A model generated the notes under the pieces. It saw only the letters and a program-made list of their open reading frames with translations, did no database searches and was not told the DNA's origin. The position numbers were made by a program, and so were the translations under genes. From the NCBI GenBank assembly GCA_032622095.1, contig CP136062.1, positions 150,342,875 to 150,406,874 on the forward strand: 64,000 nt of DNA. The letters run 5' to 3'. The stretch's first letter is position 1, and each line of letters starts with the position of its first letter. The stretch comes from Siphonodentalium dalli (taxonomy: Eukaryota > Mollusca > Scaphopoda > Gadilida > Siphonodentaliidae). Positions 1 through 11,104 of this stretch are shown one piece after another.

Positions 1-610
1 AGTACATAATTATGCCCAAGCTCCATATATCTGCCATAAATGGATCGTAGTTTTCGCCCCGTATTATTTCAGGAGAAATATATGAAGAGCTCCCACAGAA
101 AGTATTGCTCAATTCCTTCATGTTGGACATGCGCCTCGCAAAGCCAAAGTCGGTTATCTTTGCTTTGCCATTTAAGTCGAGCAGGATATTTTCCAATTTG
201 AGATCTCGGTGCGCTATCTTCTGCTCATGCAGATTAACAACACCGTGAATAATTTGTTTGAATAATTGCTTTGCTTCGCCTTCGTTCATGGGGCCATTGT
301 CAGTAATTTTGTCCAAGAGGTCACCTCCCCGAACCAGTTCCATGAAGATGTAAATATTTTCCTTCAGTTCGATAACATTATGCAGCTTGACAACGCTATC
401 TGAACTAATGCTCGAGAGAACGTTTATTTCTCTCGGTAAGAACTTTTCTAGGAACTCGGGTGAAGCATTCGTCTTATTGATTATTTTCACCGCCATTTCG
501 ACGGCTTTCTTTCCATTATTGTATACGCATTCTCTGATCTTGCCGAACGACCCTTCGCCCAGCTTTCGACCCAGAATGTATCCTTTTTTCGCAAGAAATG
601 AATTTTCCAT
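1..610 (-). CDS. TSSK-like serine/threonine kinase, copy K1 (cut by window edge)
   Basis: This is the N-terminal three quarters of the kinase described fully at 2690-3499; the window begins near residue 203, inside the segment after the DIWSLG motif. The start codon is at 608-610, preceded on the minus strand by a TATA box 38 bp upstream. The glycine-rich loop, the lysine at residue 42, the HRDLKLEN catalytic loop and the DFG motif are all present and match copy K2 with no change that I noticed. It is the first visible member of the head-to-tail array. The C-terminal lobe must lie to the left of the window. Confidence 0.9.
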   Translation of the reverse strand, partial: MENSFLAKKGYILGRKLGEGSFGKIRECVYNNGKKAVEMAVKIINKTNASPEFLEKFLPREINVLSSISSDSVVKLHNVIELKENIYIFMELVRGGDLLDKITDNGPMNEGEAKQLFKQIIHGVVNLHEQKIAHRDLKLENILLDLNGKAKITDFGFARRMSNMKELSNTFCGSSSYISPEIIRGENYDPFMADIWSLGIIMY

Positions 611-647
611 TTTTATTATAGAAAGTTTGAACTTTGTCCATTTCCTT

Positions 648-710
648 TATTTATAGATTTTTTTCCAAACGACCCGAGCATCGGAGCGTGACCCTTGTCA
701 TAAAGGTCAC
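648..710 (-). promoter_or_regulatory. Kinase core promoter: TATA box and inverted GTGACC/GGTCAC pair
   Basis: On the minus strand a TATAAATA box (648-655) lies 38 bp before the kinase ATG, leaving a very short leader. Further upstream are the half-sites GTGACC (688-693) and GGTCAC (705-710) in inverted orientation, separated by 11 bp; the second lies at the edge of the first spacer repeat. The same arrangement precedes every kinase, with TATA boxes at 3537-3544, 6174-6181, 9063-9070, 11952-11959, 14841-14848, 22779-22786 and 36851-36858. The TATA call is good. A nuclear-receptor reading of the half-sites is only a suggestion. Confidence 0.6.
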
Positions 711-2550
711 GACATTGTCAACCGGACTTGGATGTATAAAAGCCTCCTTTATCAGAGATTTCTTCATTTACAATGTCCTGAAAAACTATTTCACTTTGGA
801 GCAATGACAAGTTGAGAAACTTGGATTGTTCACTTTTGATTACGAAACAACTTTTACTATTAAAAAAATTTGATGAATAAATGTTTCCGTGCATTTCACG
901 GAAACATGGAATTTCCCCACCCCCGCAATCTGTGAACGTCACATACATATTATAAAGGTCACGACATTGCCAACCGGACTTGGATGTATAAAAGCCTCCT
1001 TTATCAAAGATTTCTTCATTTACAATGTCCTGAAAAACTATTCCACTTTGGAGCAATGACAAGTTGAGAAACTTGGATTGTTCACTTTTGATTACGAAAC
1101 AACTTTTAATATAAAAAAAATCTGATGAATAAATGTTTCCGTGCATTTCACGGACACTTGGAATTTACCCACCCCCGCAATCGATGAACGTCACAGACAA
1201 GTTATAACGGTCACGACATTGCCAACCGGACTTGGATGTATAAAAGCCTCCTTTATCAAAGATTTCTTCATTTACAATGTCCTGAAAAACTATTCCACTT
1301 TGGAGCAATGACAAGTTGAGAAACTTGGATTGTTCACTTTTGATTACGAAACAACTTTTACTATAAAAACAATCTGATGAAAGCAAGTTTCCGTGCATTT
1401 CACGGAAACTTGGAATTTCCCCACCCCCGCAATCGGTTAACGTCACAGACATGTTATAAAGGTCACGACATTGCCAACCGGACATGGATGTATAAAAGCC
1501 TCCTTTATCAAAGATTTCTTCATTTACAATGTCCTGAAAAACTATTCCACTTTGGAGCAATGACAAGTTGAGAAACTTGGATTGTTCACTTTTGATTACG
1601 AAACAACTTTTACTATAAAAAAAATCTGATGAATAAATGTTTCCATGCATTTCACGGAAACATGGAATTTCCCCACCCCCGCAATCGGTGAACGTCACAG
1701 ACATGTTATAAAGGTCACGACATTGCCAACCGGACTTGGATGTATAAAAGCCTCCTTTATCAAAGATTTCTTCATTTACAATGTCCTGAAAAACTATTCC
1801 ACTTTGGAGCAATGACAAGTTGAGAAACTTGGATTGTTCACTTTTGATTACGAAACAACTTTTACTATAAAAACACTCTGATGAAAGCAAGTTTCCGTGC
1901 ATTTCACGGAAACTTGGAATTTCCCCACCCACGCAATCGGTTAACGTCACAGACATGTTATAAAGGTCACGATATTGCCAACCGGACATGGATGTATAAA
2001 AGCCTCCTTTATCAAAGATTTCTTCATTTACAATGTCCTGAAAAACTATTCCACTTTGGAGCAATGACAAGTTGAGAAACTTGGATTGTTCACTTTTGAT
2101 TACGAAACAACTTTTACTATAAAAAAAATCTGATGAATAAATGTTTCCGTGCATTTCACGGAAACATGGAATTTCCCCACCCCCGCAATCGGTGAACGTC
2201 ACAGACATGTTATAAAGGTCACGACATTGCCAACCGGACTTGGATGTATAAAAGCCTCCTTTATCAAAGATTTCTTCATTTACAATGTCCTGAAAAACTA
2301 TTCCACTTTGGAGCAATGACAAGTTGAGAAACTTGGATTGTTCACTTTTGATTACGAAACAACTTTTACTATAAAAACAATCTGATGAAAGCAAGTTTCC
2401 GTGCATTTCACGGAAACTTGGAATTTCCCCGCCCCCGCAAATTTCTTCATTTGAAAAACTATTTCACTTTGGAGCAATGACAAGTTGAGAAACTTGGATT
2501 GTTCACTTTTGATTACGAAATAACTTTTACTATACAAAAATCTGATTCCG
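705..2550 (-). repeat. Spacer array A1: seven 252-bp subrepeats plus a truncated eighth
   Basis: Subrepeats start at 705, 957, 1209, 1461, 1713, 1965 and 2217. The period is exactly 252 bp, so one minus-strand frame of 84 codons stays open across copies, broken where a GAA codon reads TAA (near 1165). Each subrepeat contains, on the plus strand, TATAAAG and TATAAAAG boxes and a 9-bp perfect hairpin GTTTCCGTG / CACGGAAAC with a 5-base loop. The last copy is truncated and joins unique spacer at about 2550. The subrepeat sequence fades into the kinase promoter at the left end. I regard it as a spacer satellite, not a protein gene. Confidence 0.85.
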
Positions 2551-2591
2551 TGCAGGACAAAACCATGAACTGCAAAAAAGGAAAAATTAAC

Positions 2592-2602
2592 GGGGATTCC
2601 CC
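2592..2602. promoter_or_regulatory. Palindromic kappaB-type motif downstream of the kinase
   Basis: GGGGATTCCCC is a perfect match to the Rel/NF-kappaB consensus and is its own reverse complement apart from the central base. It lies about 90 bp beyond the stop codon of K2, in the non-repeated part of the spacer. The same motif recurs in the other units, for example near 5229, 8118, 11007, 13896, 21835 and 37785. It is deleted in the damaged K8 unit (near 28340). It could be chance amplified with the array; no function is shown. Confidence 0.35.
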
Positions 2603-2689
2603 TTCCATACAAACGACAGAACCAGTCCTTGTGAGTCTTGGAAATGTTTGTATATAAAATTTGGTTGAGAATTTTTATAAAGAAAAAAA

Positions 2690-3499
2690 TTATTGTAACC
2701 ACTTATGTTCGCGGATTTCAGAGAGGGTTATGCGTTTATTCACATCTGGTTCCAGAAGTCTCAATACTAAATCGACACAGTCATTCCCAACTTCGAGCGA
2801 TTTTGGCAGCAGTGTTTCTCCGGGGGTTTGATTCTTCACAATTTTCTGGATATATGAGTTGCTGAATGGCATTCTTCCAAACACCAATGAGTACATAATT
2901 ATGCCCAAGCTCCATATATCTGCCATAAATGGATCGTAGTTTTCGCCCCGTATTATTTCAGGAGAAATATATGAAGAGCTCCCACAGAAAGTATTGCTCA
3001 ATTCCTTCATGTTGGACATGCGCCTCGCAAAGCCAAAGTCGGTTATCTTTGCTTTGCCATTTAAGTCGAGCAGGATATTTTCCAATTTGAGATCTCGGTG
3101 CGCTATCTTCTGCTCATGCAGATTAACAACACCGTGAATAATTTGTTTGAATAATTGCTTTGCTTCGCCTTCGTTCATGGGGCCATTGTCAGTAATTTTG
3201 TCCAAGAGGTCACCTCCCCGAACCAGTTCCATGAAGATGTAAATATTTTCCTTCAGTTCGATAACATTATGCAGCTTGACAACGCTATCTGAACTAATGC
3301 TCGAGAGAACGTTTATTTCTCTCGGTAAGAACTTTTCTAGGAACTCGGGTGAAGCATTCGTCTTATTGATTATTTTCACCGCCATTTCGACGGCTTTCTT
3401 TCCATTATTGTATACGCATTCTCTGATCTTGCCGAACGACCCTTCGCCCAGCTTTCGACCCAGAATGTATCCTTTTTTCGCAAGAAATGAATTTTCCAT
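2690..3499 (-). CDS. TSSK-like serine/threonine protein kinase, copy K2 (reference copy)
   Basis: A complete 269-residue single-exon kinase. Glycine loop LGEGSFGKI is at residues 17-25, the ATP-binding lysine is K42, and the alphaC glutamate is E61 within FLPREI. HRDLKLEN (134-141) has catalytic D136, DFG is 154-156, and the activation loop carries T170 in TFCGS. SPE (179-181) replaces APE, DIWSLG starts at 194, and the conserved arginine is R256 in PDVNKR. The length and the FLEKFLPREI, TFCGS and PDVNKR signatures point to the TSSK branch of the CAMK group, whose shorter members are also about 270 residues and act in spermatid development. All kinase residues needed for activity are present. 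The protein stops directly after the kinase domain with no regulatory tail. A different CAMK subfamily is possible; expression in the male germ line is inferred from the family only. Confidence 0.9.
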   Translation of the reverse strand: MENSFLAKKGYILGRKLGEGSFGKIRECVYNNGKKAVEMAVKIINKTNASPEFLEKFLPREINVLSSISSDSVVKLHNVIELKENIYIFMELVRGGDLLDKITDNGPMNEGEAKQLFKQIIHGVVNLHEQKIAHRDLKLENILLDLNGKAKITDFGFARRMSNMKELSNTFCGSSSYISPEIIRGENYDPFMADIWSLGIIMYSLVFGRMPFSNSYIQKIVKNQTPGETLLPKSLEVGNDCVDLVLRLLEPDVNKRITLSEIREHKWLQ

Positions 3500-3593
3500 T
3501 TTTATTATAGAAAGTTTGAACTTTGTCCATTTCCTTTATTTATAGATTTTTTTCCAAACGACCCGAGCATCGGAGCGTGACCCTTGTCATAAA

Positions 3594-5187
3594 GGTCACG
3601 ACATTGTCAATCGGACTTGGATGTATAAAAGCCTCCTTTATCAGAGATTTCTTCATTTACAATGTCCTGAAAAACTATTTCACTTTGGAGCAATGACAAG
3701 TTGAGAAACTTGGATTGTTCACTTTTGATTACGAAACAACTTTTACTATTAAAAAAAATTGATGAATAAATGTTTCCGTGCATTTCACGGAAACATGGAA
3801 TTTCCCCACCCCCGCAATCGGTGAACGTCACATACATGTTATAAAGGTCACGACATTGCCAACCGGACTTGGATGTATAAAAGCCTCCTTTATCAAAGAT
3901 TTCTTCATTTACAATGTCCTGAAAAACTATTCCACTTTGGAGCAATGACAAGTTGAGAAACTTGGATTGTTCACTTTTGATTACGAAACAACTTTTACTA
4001 TAAAAACAATCTGATGAATAAATGTTTCCGTGCATTTCACGGACACTTGGAATTTACCCACCCCCGCAATCGATGAACGTCACAGACAAGTTATAACGGT
4101 CACGACATTGCCAACCGGACTTGGATGTATAAAAGCCTCCTTTATCAAAGATTTCTTCATTTACAATGTCTTGGAAAACTATTCCACTTTGGAGCAATGA
4201 CAAGTTGAGAAACTTGGATTGTTCACTTTTGATTACGAAACAACTTTTACTATAAAAAAAATCTGATGAATAAATGTTTCCGTGCATTTCACGGAAACAT
4301 GGAATTTCCCCACCCCCGCAATCGGTGAACGTCACAGACATGTTATAAAGGTCACGACATTGCCAACCGGACTTGGATGTATAAAAGCCTCCTTTATCAA
4401 AGATTTCTTCATTTACAATGTCCTGAAAAACTATTCCACTTTGGAGCAATGACAAGTTGAGAAACTTGGATTGTTCACTTTTGATTACGAAACAACTTTT
4501 ACTATAAAAACAATCTGATGAAAGCAAGTTTCCGTGCATTTCACGGAAACTTGGAATTTCCCCACCCACGCAATCGGTTAACGTCACAGACATGTTATAA
4601 ATGTCACGACATTGCCAACCGGACATGGATGTATAAAAGCCTCCTTTATCAAAGATTTCTTCATTTACAATGTCCTGAAAAACTATTCCACTTTGGAGCA
4701 ATGACAAGTTGAGAAACTTGGATTGTTCACTTTTGATTACGAAACAACTTTTACTATAAAAAAAATCTGATGAATAAATGTTTCCGTGCATTTCACGGAA
4801 ACATGGAATTTCCCCACCCCCGCAATCGGTGAACGTCACAGACATGTTATAAAGGTCACGACATTGCCAACCGGACTTGGATGTATAAAAGCCTCCTTTA
4901 TCAAAGATTTCTTCATTTACAATGTCCTGAAAAACTATTCCACTTTGGAGCAATGACAAGTTGAGAAACTTGGATTGTTCACTTTTGATTACGAAACAAC
5001 TTTTACTATAAAAACAATCTGATGAAAGCAAGTTTCCGTGCATTTCACGGAAACTTGGAATTTCCCCGCCCCCGCAAATTTCTTCATTTGAAAAACTATT
5101 TCACTTTGGAGCAATGACAAGTTGAGAAACTTGGATTGTTCACTTTTGATTACGAAATAACTTTTACTATACAAAAATCTGATTCCG
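3594..5187 (-). repeat. Spacer array A2: six 252-bp subrepeats plus truncated copy
   Basis: One subrepeat shorter than A1, which accounts exactly for the 2637-bp rather than 2889-bp distance between K2 and K3. It carries variants shared with A4 but not with A1, A3 or A5: CAATCGG in place of CAACCGG near 3609, an eight-A run near 3752, and AAATGTCACG near 4599. This marks an alternating type of unit. Confidence 0.85.
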
Positions 5188-5326
5188 TGCAGGACAAAAC
5201 CATGAACTGCAAAAAAGGAAAAATTAACGGGGATTCCCCTTCCATACAAACGACAGAACCAGTCCTTGTGAGTCTTGGAAATGTTTGTATATAAAATTTG
5301 GTTCAGAATTTTTTTAAAGAAAAAAA

Positions 5327-6136
5327 TTATTGTAACCACTTATGTTCGCGGATTTCAGAGAGGGTTATGCGTTTATTCACATCTGGTTCCAGAAGTCTCA
5401 ATACTAAATCGACACAGTCATTCCCAACTTCGAGCGATTTTGGCAGCAGTGTTTCTCCGGGGGTTTGATTCTTCACAATTTTCTGGATATATGAGTTGCT
5501 GAATGGCATTCTTCCAAACACCAATGAGTACATAATTATGCCCAAGCTCCATATATCTGCCATAAATGGATCGTAGTTTTCGCCCCGTATTATTTCAGGA
5601 GAAATATATGAAGAGCTCCCACAGAAAGTATTGCTCAATTCCTTCATGTTGGACATGCGCCTCGCAAAGCCAAAGTCGGTTATCTTTGCTTTGCCATTTA
5701 AGTCGAGCAGGATATTTTCCAATTTGAGATCTCGGTGCGCTATCTTCTGCTCATGCAGATTAACAACACCGTGAATAATTTGTTTGAATAATTGCTTTGC
5801 TTCGCCTTCGTTCATGGGGCCATTGTCAGTAATTTTGTCCAAGAGGTCACCTCCCCGAACCAGTTCCATGAAGATGTAAATATTTTCCTTCAGTTCGATA
5901 ACATTATGCAGCTTGACAACGCTATCTGAACTAATGCTCGAGAGAACGTTTATTTCTCTCGGTAAGAACTTTTCTAGGAACTCGGGTGAAGCATTCGTCT
6001 TATTGATTATTTTCACCGCCATTTCGACGGCTTTCTTTCCATTATTGTATACGCATTCTCTGATCTTGACGAACGACCCTTCGCCCAGCTTTCGACCCAG
6101 AATGTATCCTTTTTTCGCAAGAAATGAATTTTCCAT
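5327..6136 (-). CDS. TSSK-like kinase, copy K3 with a glycine-loop substitution
   Basis: Full length and identical to K2 by eye except G23V, so the nucleotide-binding loop reads GEGSFVKI. G23 is the third glycine of the GxGxxG loop, and a bulky residue there often weakens ATP binding, so this copy may be less active. The catalytic D136, K42 and DFG are intact. Its promoter TATA is at 6174-6181. Confidence 0.9.
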   Translation of the reverse strand: MENSFLAKKGYILGRKLGEGSFVKIRECVYNNGKKAVEMAVKIINKTNASPEFLEKFLPREINVLSSISSDSVVKLHNVIELKENIYIFMELVRGGDLLDKITDNGPMNEGEAKQLFKQIIHGVVNLHEQKIAHRDLKLENILLDLNGKAKITDFGFARRMSNMKELSNTFCGSSSYISPEIIRGENYDPFMADIWSLGIIMYSLVFGRMPFSNSYIQKIVKNQTPGETLLPKSLEVGNDCVDLVLRLLEPDVNKRITLSEIREHKWLQ

Positions 6137-6230
6137 TTTTATTATAGAAAGTTTGAACTTTGTCCATTTCCTTTATTTATAGATTTTTTTCCAAACGACC
6201 CGAGCATCGGAGCGTGACCCTTGTCATAAA

Positions 6231-8076
6231 GGTCACGACATTGTCAACCGGACTTGGATGTATAAAAGCCTCCTTTATCAGAGATTTCTTCATTTACAAT
6301 GTCCTGAAAAACTATTTCACTTTGGAGCAATGACAAGTTGAGAAACTTGGATTGTTCACTTTTGATTACGAAACAACTTTTACTATTAAAAAAATTTGAT
6401 GAATAAATGTTTCCGTGCATTTCACGGAAACATGGAATTTCCCCACCCCCGCAATCGGTGAACGTCACATACATGTTATAAAGGTCACGACATTGCCAAC
6501 CGGACTTGGATGTATAAAAGCCTCCTTTATCAAAGATTTCTTCATTTACAATGTCCTGAAAAACTATTCCACTTTGGAGCAATGACAAGTTGAGAAACTT
6601 GGATTGTTCACTTTTGATTACGAAACAACTTTTACTATAAAAAAAATCTGATGAATAAATGTTTCCGTGCATTTCACGGACACTTGGAATTTACCCACCC
6701 CCGCAATCGATGAACGTCACAGACAAGTTATAACGGTCACGACATTGCCAACCGGACTTGGATGTATAAAAGCCTCCTTTATCAAAGATTTCTTCATTTA
6801 CAATGTCCTGAAAAACTATTCCACTTTGGAGCAATGACAAGTTGATAAACTTGGATTGTTCACTTTTGATTACGAAACAACTTTTACTATAAAAACAATC
6901 TGATGAAAGCAAGTTTCCGTGCATTTCACGGAAACTTGGAATTTCCCCACCCCCGCAATCGGTTAACGTCACAGACATGTTATAAAGGTCACAACATTGC
7001 CAACCGGACATGGATGTATAAAAGCCTCCTTTATCAAAGATTTCTTCATTTACAATGTCCTGAAAAACTATTCCACTTTGGAGCAATGACAAGTTGAGAA
7101 ACTTGGATTGTTCACTTTTGATTACGAAACAACTTTTACTATAAAAAAAATCTGATGAATAAATGTTTCCGTGCATTTCACGGAAACATGGAATTTCCCC
7201 ACCCCCGCAATCGGTGAACGTCACAGACATGTTATAAAGGTCACGACATTGCCAACCGGACTTGGATGTATAAAAGCCTCCTTTATCAAAGATTTCTTCA
7301 TTTACAATGTCCTGAAAAACTATTCCACTTTGGAGCAATGACAAGTTGAGAAACTTGGATTGTTCACTTTTGATTACGAAACAACTTTTACTATAAAAAC
7401 AATCTGATGAAAGCAAGTTTCCGTGCATTTCACGGAAACTTGGAATTTCCCCACCCACGCAATCGGTTAACGTCACAGACATGTTATAAAGGTCACGACA
7501 TTGCCAACCGGACATGGATGTATAAAAGCCTCCTTTATCAAAGATTTCTTCATTTACAATGTCCTGAAAAACTATTCCACTTTGGAGCAATGACAAGTTG
7601 AGAAACTTGGATTGTTCACTTTTGATTACGAAACAACTTTTACTATAAAAAAAATCTGATGAATAAATGTTTCCGTGCATTTCACGGAAACATGGAATTT
7701 CCCCACCCCCGCAATCGGTGAACGTCACAGACATGTTATAAAGGTCACGACATTGCCAACCGGACTTGGATGTATAAAAGCCTCCTTTATCAAAGATTTC
7801 TTCATTTACAATGTCCTGAAAAACTATTCCACTTTGGAGCAATGACAAGTTGAGAAACTTGGATTGTTCACTTTTGATTACGAAACAACTTTTACTATAA
7901 AAACAATCTGATGAAAGCAAGTTTCCGTGCATTTCACGGAAACTTGGAATTTCCCCGCCCCCGCAAATTTCTTCATTTGAAAAACTATTTCACTTTGGAG
8001 CAATGACAAGTTGAGAAACTTGGATTGTTCACTTTTGATTACGAAATAACTTTTACTATACAAAAATCTGATTCCG
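6231..8076 (-). repeat. Spacer array A3: seven 252-bp subrepeats plus truncated copy
   Basis: Same length and subrepeat order as A1. A point change (ttgataaac near 6842) gives an L-to-I difference in the shared open frame. The ORF on the minus strand runs 413 codons here and stops at the same GAA-to-TAA site as in A1. Confidence 0.85.
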
Positions 8077-8215
8077 TGCAGGACAAAACCATGAACTGCA
8101 AAAAAGGAAAAATTAACGGGGATTCCCCTTCCATACAAACGACAGAACCAGTCCTTGTGAGTCTTGGAAATGTTTGTATATAAAATTTGGTTGAGAATTT
8201 TTTTAAAGAAAAAAA

Positions 8216-9025
8216 TTATTGTAACCACTTATGTTCGCGGATTTCAGAGAGGGTTATGCGTTTATTCACATCTGGTTCCAGAAGTCTCAATACTAAATCG
8301 ACACAGTCATTCCTAACTTCGAGCGATTTTGGCAGCAGTGTTTCTCCGGGGGTTTGATTCTTCACAATTTTCTGGATATATGAGTTGCTGAATGGCATTC
8401 TTCCAAACACCAATGAGTACATAATTATGCCCAAGCTCCATATATCTGCCATAAATGGATCGTAGTTTTCGCCCCGTATTATTTCAGGAGAAATATATGA
8501 AGAGCTCCCACAGAAAGTATTGCTCAATTCCTTCATGTTGGACATGCGCCTCGCAAAGCCAAAGTCGGTTATCTTTGCTTTGCCATTTAAGTCGAGCAGG
8601 ATATTTTCCAATTTGAGATCTCGGTGCGCTATCTTCTGCTCATGCAGATTAACAACACCGTGAATAATTTGTTTGAATAATTGCTTTGCTTCGCCTTCGT
8701 TCATGGGGCCATTGTCAGTAATTTTGTCCAAGAGGTCACCTCCCCGAACCAGTTCCATGAAGATGTAAATATTTTCCTTCAGTTCGATAACATTATGCAG
8801 CTTGACAACGCTATCTGAACTAATGCTCGAGAGAACGTTTATTTCTCTCGGTAAGAACTTTTCTAGGAACTCGGGTGAAGCATTCGTCTTATTGATTATT
8901 TTCACCGCCATTTCGACGGCTTTCTTTCCATTATTGTATACGCATTCTCTGATCTTGCCGAACGACCCTTCGCCCAGCTTTCGACCCAGAATGTATCCTT
9001 TTTTCGCAAGAAATGAATTTTCCAT
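8216..9025 (-). CDS. TSSK-like kinase, copy K4
   Basis: Full length. The only difference from K2 that I see is G238R in the C-lobe, in the segment LEVRNDC, outside the catalytic motifs. TATA box at 9063-9070. All active-site residues listed for K2 are present, so the product should be functional. Confidence 0.9.
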   Translation of the reverse strand: MENSFLAKKGYILGRKLGEGSFGKIRECVYNNGKKAVEMAVKIINKTNASPEFLEKFLPREINVLSSISSDSVVKLHNVIELKENIYIFMELVRGGDLLDKITDNGPMNEGEAKQLFKQIIHGVVNLHEQKIAHRDLKLENILLDLNGKAKITDFGFARRMSNMKELSNTFCGSSSYISPEIIRGENYDPFMADIWSLGIIMYSLVFGRMPFSNSYIQKIVKNQTPGETLLPKSLEVRNDCVDLVLRLLEPDVNKRITLSEIREHKWLQ

Positions 9026-9119
9026 TTTTATTATAGAAAGTTTGAACTTTGTCCATTTCCTTTATTTATAGATTTTTTTCCAAACGACCCGAGCATCGGA
9101 GCGTGACCCTTGTCATAAA

Positions 9120-10965
9120 GGTCACGACATTGTCAATCGGACTTGGATGTATAAAAGCCTCCTTTATCAGAGATTTCTTCATTTACAATGTCCTGAAAAA
9201 CTATTTCACTTTGGAGCAATGACAAGTTGAGAAACTTGGATTGTTCACTTTTGATTACGAAACAACTTTTACTATTAAAAAAAATTGATGAATAAATGTT
9301 TCCGTGCATTTCACGGAAACATGGAATTTCCCCACCCCCGCAATCGGTGAACGTCACATACATGTTATAAAGGTCACGACATTGCCAACCGGACTTGGAT
9401 GTATAAAAGCCTCCTTTATCAAAGATTTCTTCATTTACAATGTCCTGAAAAACTATTCCACTTTGGAGCAATGACAAGTTGAGAAACTTGGATTGTTCAC
9501 TTTTGATTACGAAACAACTTTTACTATAAAAACAATCTGATGAATAAATGTTTCCGTGCATTTCACGGACACTTGGAATTTACCCACCCCCGCAATCGAT
9601 GAACGTCACAGACAAGTTATAACGGTCACGACATTGCCAACCGGACTTGGATGTATAAAAGCCTCCTTTATCAAAGATTTCTTCATTTACAATGTCCTGA
9701 AAAACTATTCCACTTTGGAGCAATGACAAGTTGAGAAACTTGGATTGTTCACTTTTGATTACGAAACAACTTTTACTTTAAAAACAATCTGATGAAAGCA
9801 AGTTTCCGTGCATTTCACGGAAACTTGGAATTTCCCCACCCCCGCAATCGGTTAACGTCACAGACATGTTATAAAGGTCACGACATTGCCAACCGGACAT
9901 GGATGTATAAAAGCCTCCTTTATCAAAGATTTCTTCATTTACAATGTCTTGGAAAACTATTCCACTTTGGAGCAATGACAAGTTGAGAAACTTGGATTGT
10001 TCACTTTTGATTACGAAACAACTTTTACTATAAAAAAAATCTGATGAATAAATGTTTCCGTGCATTTCACGGAAACATGGAATTTCCCCACCCCCGCAAT
10101 CGGTGAACGTCACAGACATGTTATAAAGGTCACGACATTGCCAACCGGACTTGGATGTATAAAAGCCTCCTTTATCAAAGATTTCTTCATTTACAATGTC
10201 CTGAAAAACTATTCCACTTTGGAGCAATGACAAGTTGAGAAACTTGGATTGTTCACTTTTGATTACGAAACAACTTTTACTATAAAAACAATCTGATGAA
10301 AGCAAGTTTCCGTGCATTTCACGGAAACTTGGAATTTCCCCACCCACGCAATCGGTTAACGTCACAGACATGTTATAAATGTCACGACATTGCCAACCGG
10401 ACATGGATGTATAAAAGCCTCCTTTATCAAAGATTTCTTCATTTACAATGTCCTGAAAAACTATTCCACTTTGGAGCAATGACAAGTTGAGAAACTTGGA
10501 TTGTTCACTTTTGATTACGAAACAACTTTTACTATAAAAAAAATCTGATGAATAAATGTTTCCGTGCATTTCACGGAAACATGGAATTTCCCCACCCCCG
10601 CAATCGGTGAACGTCACAGACATGTTATAAAGGTCACGACATTGCCAACCGGACTTGGATGTATAAAAGCCTCCTTTATCAAAGATTTCTTCATTTACAA
10701 TGTCCTGAAAAACTATTCCACTTTGGAGCAATGACAAGTTGAGAAACTTGGATTGTTCACTTTTGATTACGAAACAACTTTTACTATAAAAACAATCTGA
10801 TGAAAGCAAGTTTCCGTGCATTTCACGGAAACTTGGAATTTCCCCGCCCCCGCAAATTTCTTCATTTGAAAAACTATTTCACTTTGGAGCAATGACAAGT
10901 TGAGAAACTTGGATTGTTCACTTTTGATTACGAAATAACTTTTACTATACAAAAATCTGATTCCG
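9120..10965 (-). repeat. Spacer array A4: seven 252-bp subrepeats plus truncated copy
   Basis: Shares the CAATCGG, eight-A and AAATGTCACG variants of A2, so it is the second example of that unit type. TGTCTTGG near 9946 replaces TGTCCTGA, also as in A2. A TTTAAAA variant near 9778 creates a stop in the minus-strand frame and splits the open frame seen in A1 and A3. Confidence 0.85.
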
Positions 10966-11104
10966 TGCAGGACAAAACCATGAACTGCAAAAAAGGAAAA
11001 ATTAACGGGGATTCCCCTTCCATACAAACGACAGAACCAGTCCTTGTGAGTCTTGGAAATGTTTGTATATAAAATTTGGTTCAGAATTTTTTTAAAGAAA
11101 AAAA

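Noticed and set aside
387-656. Plus-strand 89-codon frame overlapping each kinase start (also 64- and 75-codon plus-strand frames in the units).
   Set aside because: They are antisense shadows of the kinase and of the spacer subrepeats and recur only because the array is repeated.
1377-1405. Possible hammerhead ribozyme: CTGATGA next to a hairpin and GAAAC in every 252-bp subrepeat.
   Set aside because: GAAAC is part of the 9-bp stem GTTTCCGTG / CACGGAAAC and not free after stem II, and the stem does not abut CTGATGA. The core cannot be formed in the usual way.
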